A stretch of DNA of 64,000 nucleotides from Calothrix sp. NIES-3974 (GCF_002368395.1 NZ_AP018254.1:1550001-1614000), one strand, 5' to 3'; counted from the first letter of the stretch, positions 9,592 to 17,909 are shown. The notes: generated from the letters alone by a model not told the origin. Program-made: numbers and translations.

Positions 9592-9643
9592 AGATGCACC
9601 CTGATGATCTGGAGAGCTACCCAAGTGGCTCTCTCTTTTTTTT
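9592..9643 (+). ncRNA. predicted small RNA, tandem array unit 3
   Basis: Core identical to unit 2 through the hairpin's left arm; stem GAGAGCTAC / GTGGCTCTC with loop CCAA, then CTTTTTTTT. It begins 195 bases after unit 2. A MITE-like element starts 30 bases downstream, which may have ended or truncated a longer array. Confidence 0.72.
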
Positions 9644-9672
9644 GAAAAATTCTCCAAGCAAACTATATGTAG

Positions 9673-9794
9673 TAAGTAGGTGGGTGGTGAAAATTGTCGT
9701 TGAGATCAGGGAGTAGAGACGACCCGTCAGGTCATCTCTACGCCGAATGATCGGTTATGTTGCGGTTTTATGTTAAATTGCACCTACCTACTTA
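9673..9794. mobile_element. MITE-like element, family A
   Basis: About 122 bases with inverted ends TAAGTAGGTGGGTG (left) and the complement of TAAGTAGGTAGGTG (right), and no coding capacity. A GTAGAGACGACCCG palindrome sits inside. The left 45 bases recur almost exactly at 37640, and the right end recurs at 44690-44742 and, reversed, at 33970-34020. Confidence 0.65.
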
Positions 9795-9806
9795 ACCTTT
9801 TCGCTT

Positions 9807-10018
9807 AGGACTATAGCAATACAGTTCAGTTGAGGCTTTGCATAGACTGTTGATTTTGTGGAAATTTACCCATAAGTTCACACGGTTTTTGTGATGATCT
9901 CGTCTCGATGCTCCGCGTGGGGACGCATTCCACAAGGGCTACTGCCTCTACATTCTTCAATCCAACCTACCCAATAATCCGGCTTTTAAGTCTAACTGAA
10001 CTGTATTGAGGACTATAG
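9807..10018. mobile_element. MITE, family B, with 10-bp target duplication
   Basis: A 192-bp non-coding element (9817-10008) with perfect 15-bp terminal inverted repeats CAATACAGTTCAGTT / AACTGAACTGTATTG, flanked on both sides by the direct repeat AGGACTATAG (9807-9816 and 10009-10018). Inverted ends plus a target duplication are the hallmark of insertion by a transposase supplied in trans. The right third recurs at 42633-42702 without the left end. Confidence 0.88.
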
Positions 10019-10116
10019 ACACCTTTGGGTAGCTTGATTCAAGCGAAGCAACAATTTTCTGTTTAGGCATTGTATTTCTAAATATCTATGGTAATATATA
10101 TAATCGTGGACAACTT

Positions 10117-10197
10117 GGGTCGATGTCCGAGTGGTTAATGGAGACGGACTGTAAATCCGTTGCGCAAGCTACGCTGGTTCAAATCCAGCTCGGCCCA
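10117..10197 (+). tRNA. tRNA-Tyr (GTA)
   Basis: Class II tRNA with a long variable arm. Acceptor GGGTCGA pairs with TCGGCCC (one G-U), anticodon loop CTGTAAA gives anticodon GTA, T arm GCTGGTTCAAATCCAGC, discriminator A. CCA is not encoded. It is 11 bases upstream of tRNA-Thr and probably cotranscribed. Confidence 0.97.
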
Positions 10198-10208
10198 CTT
10201 TCCACAAT

Positions 10209-10280
10209 GCCCATGTAGCTCAGGGGTAGAGCACACCCTTGGTAAGGGTGAGGTCATGAGTTCAAATCTCATCATGGGCT
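10209..10280 (+). tRNA. tRNA-Thr (GGT)
   Basis: 72-base class I tRNA: acceptor GCCCATG / CATGGGC, anticodon loop CTTGGTAA with anticodon GGT, T arm GTTCAAATC, discriminator T. CCA is not encoded. A short T run right after could help termination. Confidence 0.97.
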
Positions 10281-10316
10281 TTTTTGGCCAAACTAGCTTT
10301 GATAAGTTAGAAAGGC

Positions 10317-10377
10317 ACGTAGTAGAGCTTTAGCGCCTTTATGGTAAAGCTTTTCCGAGGTTAAAGCCACTACTACC
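10317..10377. repeat. imperfect inverted repeat, MITE-like
   Basis: GTAGTAGAGCTTTAGC near the left end and GTTAAAGCCACTACTAC at the right end form an imperfect hairpin of about 60 bases. Related pieces occur near 35003 (AGTAGTGGCTTTAGCC) and 42793. Confidence 0.45.
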
Positions 10378-10548
10378 AACCCCATAAGAACTTATGGGAC
10401 AGACCACTAAAGATTTTTGCGATCGCGCTGTCAACTTTCCCTCTCCATAGTTCCGTCAGATGGAGGAACTAATCAAGAATTTTCCATCAATCTTTTTCGA
10501 GCTTCCACTTGCAGATACTAAACACTGCAATATCCATTCCCAATAAAT

Positions 10549-10654
10549 ATGAAAAGAAGGATTGAGGATTGCTTTTAAACCCAATCGATGAATCATACAG
10601 AATGAAAAGAAGGATTGAGGATTGCTTTTAAACCCAATCGATTAATCATATAGA
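10549..10654. repeat. 53-bp tandem duplication
   Basis: Two head-to-tail copies of a 53-bp unit (10549-10601 and 10602-10654) beginning ATGAAAAGAAGGATTGAGGA, with a few mismatches at the end of the second copy. No open frame spans it. It lies just downstream of tRNA-Pro on that gene's strand. Confidence 0.9.
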
Positions 10655-10676
10655 TTATTTTTATTTGTTTTTCTAA

Positions 10677-10750
10677 TCGGGATGACAGGATTTGAACCTG
10701 CGGCATCCTGCTCCCAAAGCAGGCGCGCTACCAAGCTGCGCTACATCCCG
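10677..10750 (-). tRNA. tRNA-Pro (TGG)
   Basis: 74-base tRNA on the minus strand: acceptor CGGGATG / CATCCCG, anticodon loop CTTTGGGA with anticodon TGG, T arm GCAGGTTCAAATCCTGT, discriminator A. CCA is not encoded. Confidence 0.97.
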
Positions 10751-10962
10751 GAGACTAACACACTTCTATAATATTAAACCATCAGACCCGTAAATGGTCA
10801 ATAAATTTTAGATGTTGAATTTTCGCAAACGGTAGGAAATATTTAACGAGATGACAAAATCTTGGTCTTTCTAGATAGTTCATACCTAGAGAGCAACAGT
10901 CACCTGTCAACTGTCAACAAACCTAAAGGTAAATATATCAGCGTGCGCAGTCTCAAATTCAA

Positions 10963-11505
10963 CTATTGAGGATACCAAAACATACCCTTAATTCCTTCCG
11001 GGTCAGACATGAATCCTAAACCGCGATAGAAATCTACCACATGGGGGTCAGCAAACAACGTGACATTGCTAATTTCCTCAGCACGCAGTTTCTTGAGCAT
11101 ATATTTCATCAACGCCTTACCTAACCCCTTACCTTGAAAATCAGGGTGGACAACCACATCCCAAATTGTGGCATTAAAAGCGTGGTCAGAAGTTGCACGA
11201 GCAAAACCAATCATCCGCCTTTGAGTTCCGCGAACTTGCCACATTGTAGTGACAATAAAGCTATGTTCAATCGCCTTCTTGACTTTTCGCAGGGGACGAC
11301 GAGACCAACCTACAGCGTCACATAGTTCTTCTAGTTCATACAAGTCTATATCCCGATCTGTGCTAAAAACAATACGCACAGAACCGGAAGCATCTCCGGA
11401 GACGGTTAGACTTGATGTCCCATCTCCTGTATGCTCTTCAAAGGGTAAAGTGCGAGAATTTGTTGTCGTATTCGCGGTGTTAAACCAAGTTTTCCAAAAA
11501 CCCAT
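10963..11505 (-). CDS. GNAT family N-acetyltransferase (Ycf52/NSI-like)
   Basis: A 180-residue GNAT protein. The acetyl-CoA motif A is [17 protein letters not shown], followed by [18 protein letters not shown] (motif B). The middle block [20 protein letters not shown] is typical of the cyanobacterial/plastid Ycf52 group, whose plant members acetylate plastid proteins and serotonin; the cyanobacterial substrate is unknown. ATG 11505 was chosen; an in-frame TTG at 11565 would add 20 residues, and AGGAGGA lies about 30 bases upstream of the ATG, so the start is not settled. Confidence 0.85.
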   Translation of the reverse strand: MGFWKTWFNTANTTTNSRTLPFEEHTGDGTSSLTVSGDASGSVRIVFSTDRDIDLYELEELCDAVGWSRRPLRKVKKAIEHSFIVTTMWQVRGTQRRMIGFARATSDHAFNATIWDVVVHPDFQGKGLGKALMKYMLKKLRAEEISNVTLFADPHVVDFYRGLGFMSDPEGIKGMFWYPQ

Positions 11506-11986
11506 GCCAGCCAGGGTAGTATAACTAAATTGGTTCCTCCTACTTGTAAGTTGAAATGACTTCAACCCATCTTTGAGAGAAAACCGTGATTCCAGATTCT
11601 ATGGGTGTGTGCCAAAATCGCTGTTATAGGTAAACAAGGATATGTCATACACCAATAATTATCAACTTTAGCACTTTGTTAGCAAGCCAAGGAGAAATTA
11701 ACTGTTACAACATAGGGAACCGGAATAAATTCCACCAATCTAAATTTGAATATAACATCCCCCGTTGATTGATCAGCATGAATTTAGTCATTGGACACAG
11801 GTAAAGCAAGTTTCATCCCAATTTGAAACAGAATGGGTATAGATGGAAGTATGAAACCTTGATACAACAAGGGGTTCCCAAATCCAAAATCCGTCTTGGA
11901 AAGTTTGGCGGAAGAATAAATCTCCCACTAACTTTCCGCAAAATCCAAAATCCAAAATCCAAAATCCAAAATGGTTTTACTCCTAC
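11506..11986. other. divergent intergenic region with STRR
   Basis: 480 bases between divergent genes. Bases 11941-11972 are a heptanucleotide STRR (AAATCCA units) ending 15 bases before the next start codon. The stretch around 11908-11940 (AATAAATCTCCCACTAACTT) resembles 9105-9135 downstream of gatB, a short dispersed repeat. Confidence 0.6.
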
Positions 11987-12709
11987 ATGATGGCTTCTGG
12001 TTTAAAATCCTCGACTCTTGAACTTCTCAAGCGGTTTAACCGTTCCTTTCCCCAGTTCTACGAGCAATTCGTCAGCAGCGAAATTCAGCTGCAAAATTTA
12101 CGTTTGGCATACCGTCTGTATCAAACGCGACGGGCGGTCATTGAATTGAAACCGGAAGGAAGTAAAAGCGCTTTGCACTTTGCCTACCGTAATCAATCAT
12201 TTCTACTCAGTGATATTTTTGGTGTTTTAGCTGCCTATGGATTAACAATTCATTCCCTGAGCCTATACGGTCAAATTAAGCCACCCATGCTGGTGTTCAT
12301 CAAGCTACTGGTATCCCGTGGTAGCAAAAGCTTGACTGAGAAAACCTCTGAAAATGTATGTCGAGCAATTCGTGAAGCCTTGGGAGGACGATTTGAGGTT
12401 GAAGAAATGCTAGCTGTGGAATTTAACCTGGATGCAGGGTTAGAGCAGGTACAAACAGAATTTTACGTCGATCCCGTTTTCCATTTACCTGCGCTAGTAG
12501 TGGAAGCCGATAGCCAACCGGGTCTTTTTTATAAGGTGATGTACGCAATTTGGCAGGAGGATTTACTGGTTGTTAACGCCAATTTACTGGTTTGGCGAGG
12601 ACGAACCCGTTTAATTTTGTATTTATTAGGACCCAATGAAAGTCTGATACCCGAATATTTAGGTCATAAAATAGCTGAGGGCGTAAAGTTAAGATTACTA
12701 GGAAAATAA
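11987..12709 (+). CDS. conserved cyanobacterial protein with ACT-like regions
   Basis: A 240-residue protein with no enzyme motif. Two stretches look like ACT regulatory folds: residues about 65-105 (HFAYRNQSFLLSDIFGVLAA, then YGLTIHSLSLYG) and about 165-235 (LPALVVEADSQPGLFYKVMY, then NANLLVWRGRTRLILYLLG). ACT domains usually bind amino acids or control partner enzymes, so a sensory role is possible but unproven. Two ATGs lie in tandem at 11987 and 11990. Monocistronic, 234 bases before the hydrolase. Confidence 0.65.
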   Translation: MMASGLKSSTLELLKRFNRSFPQFYEQFVSSEIQLQNLRLAYRLYQTRRAVIELKPEGSKSALHFAYRNQSFLLSDIFGVLAAYGLTIHSLSLYGQIKPPMLVFIKLLVSRGSKSLTEKTSENVCRAIREALGGRFEVEEMLAVEFNLDAGLEQVQTEFYVDPVFHLPALVVEADSQPGLFYKVMYAIWQEDLLVVNANLLVWRGRTRLILYLLGPNESLIPEYLGHKIAEGVKLRLLGK

Positions 12710-12943
12710 ATTCACAAGGTTTAATCACTATATTGTTTTTTGTTACATTTCTTTATAACTAGTCAAATCCTGCCAAATTCTGACCACAGTTTATTCGCGA
12801 TGAGATAAAAATTAAGTTAGGCAAAATAATTTTGGAAATAAACAGTTAAAAATCTGTTATTTTAACTTGTACCCATTGTGAAATTTCAGTATTCATCCCT
12901 AACCGTATTCAGTCGCACCCGTCTATAGGGGTACGATAAAAGT

Positions 12944-13843
12944 ATGGCAACAATCGACATCTTGGGCGTTCCGCACGCATACGATTTAACTCAATCGACC
13001 TCCCATTCCCACACGTTAGTTTTTATCCACGGTTGGCTAAATAGTCGTGGGTACTGGCAGCCTTTAATTTCTAATCTTTGTGGTGATTTCCAATGTTTAT
13101 CCTATGATTTGCGTGGTTTTGGCGATTCCCAAGCCAAGCCCAACACTGGTAATTTGCGATCGCCTACTCAGGAAACTGGTTTGGACATGGGTCAAGTGGC
13201 TACCAGGATTAATTCTGCCTATGCACCCGCCAACTATGCTCAAGATTTAGGGATTTTGCTCAGTCAGCTGCAACTTGATAATGTTTGGTTAATCGGACAT
13301 TCCCTGGGGGGGACGATTGCCCTCTGGGCTGCGGCCCAGATGCCTGAGCGCATCAAAGGTGTAATTTGTATCAATTCTGGTGGTGGTATATACTTACGTG
13401 AAGCCTTCGAGCAATTTCGGAGTGCAGGGCAGCGATTTTTACAGGTTCGTCCGAAGTGGCTATCCCAGTTACCTTTAATTGATATATTATTTTCCCGTGC
13501 CAGCGTTGCCCGACCCCTAGAGCGACAATGGGCAAGACAACGGGTGATAGACTTTGTTGTCGCCGACCCCGAAGCAGCCTTGGGAAGCCTGATGGATTCA
13601 ACCACAGAAGAAGAAATAAATCGCCTACCCCAACTAGTATCCCAACTCAAACAGCCGGTTTATTTTATCGCCGGAGCCGATGATAAGGTGATGGAACCAA
13701 AATACGTCAGGCATTTAGCCAGCTTCCACCCCTCTTTCCAGTACTGTGGCGAAAACGTCATTGAAATCCCCAACTGTGGTCATCTTGCCATGCTAGAACA
13801 ACCGGAAACTGTAGCCAAAGAAATTCGTCGCTTACTGCTTTAG
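12944..13843 (+). CDS. alpha/beta hydrolase
   Basis: A 299-residue alpha/beta-fold hydrolase. The oxyanion region HGWLNSRGYW follows strand 3, the nucleophile elbow GHSLGG carries Ser120, the acid is in GADDKVM (Asp245 or 246) and the base is His279 in NCGHLAMLEQP. The catalytic triad is complete and the substrate unknown. The segment at residues about 68-95 is longer than in minimal family members and may form a lid (inference). Monocistronic, convergent with tsaD. Confidence 0.88.
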   Translation: MATIDILGVPHAYDLTQSTSHSHTLVFIHGWLNSRGYWQPLISNLCGDFQCLSYDLRGFGDSQAKPNTGNLRSPTQETGLDMGQVATRINSAYAPANYAQDLGILLSQLQLDNVWLIGHSLGGTIALWAAAQMPERIKGVICINSGGGIYLREAFEQFRSAGQRFLQVRPKWLSQLPLIDILFSRASVARPLERQWARQRVIDFVVADPEAALGSLMDSTTEEEINRLPQLVSQLKQPVYFIAGADDKVMEPKYVRHLASFHPSFQYCGENVIEIPNCGHLAMLEQPETVAKEIRRLLL

Positions 13844-13924
13844 TATCTCGCGAGAAAATAGGGAGTGGGGAGTAGGGATAGTCCGTAGGAATGAACTATT
13901 TTCTTCAGGAATTATACCGTTTTA

Positions 13925-14005
13925 CTAGTACTGCGTGGCGTAAATACGCCTACCTTTTCCCTCACACCCATGCTCCGCGTGGGTACTGAACCTACGAGGT
14001 TCCGA
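13925..14005. repeat. partial MITE-like repeat, family D
   Basis: Starts CTAGTACTGCGTGGCGTAAA and matches the left part of the elements at 17723-17908 and 55350-55457; the right end is missing. Lies between the convergent hydrolase and tsaD genes. Confidence 0.55.
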
Positions 14006-14071
14006 CTAAATAGCAACAGCCGATTCTATATTCCCCCTGCACCCTATTCCCCATTCCCAACTCCCGACTCC

Positions 14072-15118
14072 CTAAACATACAAATCCATCACCCTAGCCA
14101 AAGATAAACGGGAATTCACACCCAGTTTGAGGTCAGAAACATGGCCGTGATGGAAATGGTCAGCAGCAGCACAGCCAATCATCGCCGCATTATCCGTACA
14201 AAATTTCAAAGGGGGAAATAACACCCGGAGATTGTGCTGATTACCCGTTGCTGTTAAATGTTGGCGTAAACCGCGATTCGCAGCCACACCACCACCAACA
14301 GCGATGGTATCCAATCCCAGATCAAGGGCTGCCGCGATCGCTCGTTTAGTTAATGCTCTGACGATGGTATCTTGGAAACTGGCGGCAATATCGGCAATCG
14401 GAAGTGAATTCTTTTCCTCTGTCTGTTCTAACTTTTGTACCAACCGTAATACAGCCGTCTTTAAACCACTAAAACTAGCATCGTAGGGATGATAACCCCC
14501 GGTGGGGAGGGAAACCCGTCCCTCTGGTAAGGGATAGGCTTGGGGATTACCCATTGCTGCCAGTTTATCAATCACCGGACCCCCCGGATACCCTAAATTT
14601 AATAATCGCGCCACCTTATCAAAAGCCTCACCAGCTGCATCATCCCGCGTTTCCCCAATCGACTCGTAGACACCACAGGATTTGACGTGAATCAGGCTTG
14701 TATGCCCCCCAGACACCAACAAACTTAAAAAAGGGGGTTGCAATTCCGGTTCACTTAAATAACTAGCATAAATATGCCCCTCTAGGTGATGCACACCCAA
14801 AAACGGTTTTTGGTGAACCACAGCCAAACTCTTAGCCGCAGTCAACCCCACCAACAAAGCCCCCACCAACCCCGGCGCACAGGTAGCCGCCACACCATCA
14901 ATACTATCCCAACCTAACTCAGCCTGTTCCACAGCCTGGTCAATTTCCCAGTTAATTATTTCCAAGTGTTGCCGTGAAGCCACCTCCGGTACAACCCCAC
15001 CATAGGGACGATGGGTATCAATTTGGGACGTAATCACACTACTACAAACATGGCGATCGCGCACAATCGCCACCGCAGTTTCATCACAACTTGTTTCTAT
15101 CGCTAATATGGTTGCCAT
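14072..15118 (-). CDS. tsaD: tRNA N6-adenosine threonylcarbamoyltransferase
   Basis: A 348-residue TsaD (formerly Gcp), which transfers threonylcarbamoyl to A37 of ANN-decoding tRNAs, with TsaB and TsaE. Start [19 protein letters not shown] is the family N-terminus. The metal-binding motif is HLEGH (His111, His115), and [10 protein letters not shown] and FCTDNAAMI are the ASKHA-fold nucleotide-binding segments. Full length for the family. It is followed by the convergent hydrolase gene and preceded by a long spacer. Confidence 0.97.
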   Translation of the reverse strand: MATILAIETSCDETAVAIVRDRHVCSSVITSQIDTHRPYGGVVPEVASRQHLEIINWEIDQAVEQAELGWDSIDGVAATCAPGLVGALLVGLTAAKSLAVVHQKPFLGVHHLEGHIYASYLSEPELQPPFLSLLVSGGHTSLIHVKSCGVYESIGETRDDAAGEAFDKVARLLNLGYPGGPVIDKLAAMGNPQAYPLPEGRVSLPTGGYHPYDASFSGLKTAVLRLVQKLEQTEEKNSLPIADIAASFQDTIVRALTKRAIAAALDLGLDTIAVGGGVAANRGLRQHLTATGNQHNLRVLFPPLKFCTDNAAMIGCAAADHFHHGHVSDLKLGVNSRLSLARVMDLYV

Positions 15119-15771
15119 TTTCTTCGTAGGAGATAGGAGATAGGAGACAGGATACAGAATATACGCAATTCAATTAACGTGAATTACACAGTCTCAAAGA
15201 ATACCTCTCCAAAGCTCTCTACCTTGGGAACAGAGCTTTTGAAAGAATTGATTTTTGATTGAAAACTATGGATTTTCTGCCCCTCTGGGAAGTCACAGAG
15301 GGGTTGGGGTGAGGTTCATCGAACTCACGTGAAATTATTTGTTATTTATAACTTAGGGTCTACTGTAAAAGTCTTTTAGTGAGGGTAGGGAACAGGGAGT
15401 AGGGATTAGAGAATAGTTTTAAACCAACAATTCTACTTTTTATAGGCTGCAAAAAATTACAGATGCAAGGTTTTTGAGTTTCTATACACCAACCTTGTTT
15501 GCACTTTTAGCCTCCAAAGCCTACAAGATAAGAGTTTTACTATTTTTCTGCAAGCCCTATTTGTATTATTATTTACTAACCCTACCCCCGACTCCCCTGC
15601 ACCATTTTTTTATCTCTTCCCGTTGAGAAGCTTTAACTTTTATTTCCTTCAACTTTACTCAGTTCCCACACCAGGGATATGATGACATGCTAGTTATGCA
15701 AATCATGATTGTACAACCCGCCTCTCCTTGTACAAATAACTTTTGGTTTCGTAATAAAAGGAAACAATTCC
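15119..15771. other. divergent spacer upstream of psaF and tsaD
   Basis: About 650 bases that should carry the psaF promoter and the tsaD promoter. Its left part contains purine-rich filler (GGAGATAGGAGATAGGAGACA). No light-responsive element was recognised with confidence. Confidence 0.5.
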
Positions 15772-16266
15772 ATGCGACGTTTATTTGCTCTGATCTTAGC
15801 GATTTGCCTGTGGTTCAATTTTGCACCTCCCACCTTGGCTCTGGGTGCAGATTTAGTACCTTGCAAAGACTCACCAGCGTTCCAAGAGCGCGCCAAAACT
15901 GCCCGTGATACCACCTCTGACCCCCAATCGGGAGAAAAGCGCTTTGCTCGCTACTCCCAGGCTTTGTGTGGTCCAGAGGGACTACCCCACTTAATTGTGG
16001 ATGGTCGTCTTGACCGGGCTGGAGACTTTTTGATTCCCAGTATTTTGTTCCTGTATATTGCAGGCTGGATTGGTTGGGTTGGTCGTGCTTATCTAATCGC
16101 CATCCGCAAACAAAAAGATACAGAACTTAAAGAAATTATCATTGATGTACCTTTGGCATTTTCCATGATGCTTTCTGGCTTTGCTTGGCCTGCTGCGGCT
16201 GTCAAAGAGTTCTTATCTGGTGAATTAACAGCTCCTGATACCGAAATTCCCATCTCTCCCCGTTAG
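15772..16266 (+). CDS. psaF: photosystem I reaction centre subunit III
   Basis: A 164-residue PsaF, the lumen-exposed PSI subunit near the plastocyanin/cytochrome c6 docking side. A signal peptide ([20 protein letters not shown], cleavage probably near ALGA) precedes mature [16 protein letters not shown], with two Cys in the lumenal part. The transmembrane helix is [23 protein letters not shown] 15772 follows AAAGGAA; an upstream GTG (15709) in the same frame is not preferred. psaJ starts 108 bases later and psaL further on, so this is a photosystem I cluster. Confidence 0.98.
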   Translation: MRRLFALILAICLWFNFAPPTLALGADLVPCKDSPAFQERAKTARDTTSDPQSGEKRFARYSQALCGPEGLPHLIVDGRLDRAGDFLIPSILFLYIAGWIGWVGRAYLIAIRKQKDTELKEIIIDVPLAFSMMLSGFAWPAAAVKEFLSGELTAPDTEIPISPR

Positions 16267-16374
16267 GTTTGAGATCAAGATTCTGGAATTTGAAAATCAA
16301 TTTACCTGAAAAACCCCCTAGTTTTGCCGGGTAAATCCTTGATTCATACATACTTTAATTTTGGAGTTCGGATT

Positions 16375-16506
16375 ATGGAACAACAGCACTTATTGAAATA
16401 TTTGTCAACCGCACCTGTATTGATTTTTGCTTTGTTAATTTTCACGGCAGGTTTGTTGATCGAGTTTAATCGGTTCTTCCCCGATTTGCTTTTCCATCCC
16501 CTGTAA
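16375..16506 (+). CDS. psaJ: photosystem I subunit IX
   Basis: A 43-residue single-helix PSI subunit beside PsaF. Sequence [20 protein letters not shown] continues into a hydrophobic helix and ends [13 protein letters not shown], as in PsaJ proteins. ATG 16375 follows GGAG with suitable spacing. Conventional psaF-psaJ pairing. Confidence 0.97.
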   Translation: MEQQHLLKYLSTAPVLIFALLIFTAGLLIEFNRFFPDLLFHPL

Positions 16507-16579
16507 AAATCCGGTTTAAAGATTGCATTTGATTCAATTTTCAACTTGATTGAGGTTTTTGTTGGCTTGTGAATAGGAT

Positions 16580-16640
16580 TTAAATAATTCGTAATTCGTA
16601 ATACCCGCTACGCGGGAAGCAAGCTACGTAATTCGTAATT
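16580..16640. repeat. TAATTCGTAAT / CCCGCTACGCGGG dispersed repeat
   Basis: A palindromic module, CCCGCTACGCGGG with TTCGTAATT arms and AAGCAAGCTACG, repeated at 26030-26070 and 26095-26135 in the reverse orientation, with fragments near 49640 and 61485. A typical intergenic repeat with no coding content. Confidence 0.7.
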
Positions 16641-16650
16641 TATAAATGAT

Positions 16651-16725
16651 GTTTCTATTGGGGATTTAAATCTCGCCTGAAATATAAAAAATGTTTCAAT
16701 TGGGGATTTAAATCTCGTCTGAAAC
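16651..16725. repeat. two 42-bp-period direct repeats
   Basis: GTTTCTATTGGGGATTTAAA...CTGAAA at 16651-16682 and a near-identical copy at 16693-16725, separated by about 10 bases. The ends GTTTC / GAAAC look like CRISPR repeat ends, but the gap is far too short for a spacer. Confidence 0.75.
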
Positions 16726-16934
16726 AGGGCTGCTTACAATAAGTAGGGGAATTAAAATCTTCTTCATTGAGTAGGCGCAGGTTCATTACCGTAGGCGATT
16801 ACGAATTCAGAATTATGAATTCGATTGGATTTAAATAGCGCAATTACTGACAACAATCTAGGTGATTAGTTGACAAATCAGTTGCAAAATTGAACAGATT
16901 TGATAACTTCAATTTTTGAGGTGAAACGAAATAT

Positions 16935-17453
16935 ATGGTTCAATCAGTTGACGCATCTAAAAATCTGGCGAGCGACCCTAGAAATCGGGAAGTAGTCAGA
17001 GCCGCAGGACGCGACCCCCAACAAGGTAATTTAGAAACACCGATTAACTCATCGGCCCTAACTACCTGGTATATTAATAACTTACCTGCCTATCGTCCGG
17101 GTTTAACTCCTTTCCGTCGTGGTTTGGAAATAGGTATGGCTCATGGCTACTTGTTATTTGGACCTTTTGCCAAGCTCGGTCCATTACGGAATGCCCCTAA
17201 TGCTAACCTCGCTGGTATGCTGGGAAGCATTGGTTTAGTTGTAATTTTGACCGCTTGCCTATCCTTATATGCCAACAGTAACCCTGGTAAACCTTTTGCC
17301 AGCGTCACAGTACCCAACCCTCCCGACTCCTTCAACACCAAAGAAGGTTGGAATAATTTTGCTAGTGCATTCCTAATTGGCGGTATTGGCGGTGCGATAG
17401 TGGCCTATTTCCTAACTAGTAACTTGGGATTTTTACAAAGCATTGGCGGTTAG
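16935..17453 (+). CDS. psaL: photosystem I reaction centre subunit XI
   Basis: A 172-residue PsaL, the subunit holding PSI oligomers together. N-terminal stromal part GRDPQQGNLETPINSSALTT, then RPGLTPFRRGLEIGMAHGYL and three predicted membrane helices (GYLLFGPFAKLGPLR, MLGSIGLVVILTACLSLYAN, FLIGGIGGAIVAYFLTSNLG). ATG 16935 is preceded by GAGGTGAAACG. It follows psaF and psaJ; no psaI was found beside it. Published comparisons link a psaF-psaJ-psaL order to tetrameric rather than trimeric PSI. Confidence 0.98.
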   Translation: MVQSVDASKNLASDPRNREVVRAAGRDPQQGNLETPINSSALTTWYINNLPAYRPGLTPFRRGLEIGMAHGYLLFGPFAKLGPLRNAPNANLAGMLGSIGLVVILTACLSLYANSNPGKPFASVTVPNPPDSFNTKEGWNNFASAFLIGGIGGAIVAYFLTSNLGFLQSIGG

Positions 17454-17512
17454 GTTAAAATTCCGCACAATTTAGTTAAAATTCACTGAACTTATGTGAA
17501 TTCGACAACCTC

Positions 17513-17577
17513 AAGAAGTCGGGTTTTGATGATAAGAATCTCACAGGATAATTATGATCAAAGTCCGGCTTCTCAAT
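17513..17577 (+). terminator. long imperfect inverted repeat after psaL
   Basis: AGAAGTCGGGTTTTGAT and, about 30 bases later, ATCAAAGTCCGGCTTCT form an extended stem followed by CAATTTT. It sits 60 bases after psaL and probably ends the psa transcript or protects its 3' end (inference). Confidence 0.55.
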
Positions 17578-17603
17578 TTTCCCACAGTAAATCAGATTTA
17601 ACT

Positions 17604-17702
17604 CCCGCATTTCTCACAAAACCCTAAAACTCACAGGGATAGTCCGTAGAAGGAAAATCAATCCGTTACTCAAGGCTTACAACTTACTCGTGAGAAATCT
17701 AG
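17604..17702. repeat. MITE-like repeat, family F
   Basis: Starts CCCGCATTTCTCACAAAACC and ends CAACTTACTCGTGAGAAATC; the ATTTCTCAC ends are inverted. A second long copy is at 37142-37248, and left-end pieces occur at 6744 and 51561, the last of these interrupting a toxin gene. Confidence 0.65.
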
Positions 17703-17722
17703 GAACTGCGATCGCAACTACC

Positions 17723-17908
17723 CTAGAACCGCGCGGCGTAAATACACCTACCTTTCCCCTCGCTCCCATGTTCCGCGTGGGAGAAGAATCTGTGAGGCTT
17801 CTACCTCGTGAATGAAGGCAGAGCCTTCAACTCACTAAGCGACCACGCGGAGCATGGTCACTAGATAAAAAGTTAATCCTCGGTTTATTTCAGCTAACCT
17901 ATTACTAG
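17723..17908. mobile_element. MITE-like element, family D
   Basis: About 186 bases starting CTAGAACCGCGCGGCGTAAA and ending AACCTATTACTAG, with short inverted ends (CTAGTAC type). The copy at 55350-55457 is the same but lacks roughly 80 internal bases. The element stops one base before the stop codon of gmk. Confidence 0.6.
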
Positions 17909-17909
17909 T

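Noticed and set aside
16651-16725. CRISPR array
   Set aside because: Only two repeats with a 10-base gap and no cas genes in the window.
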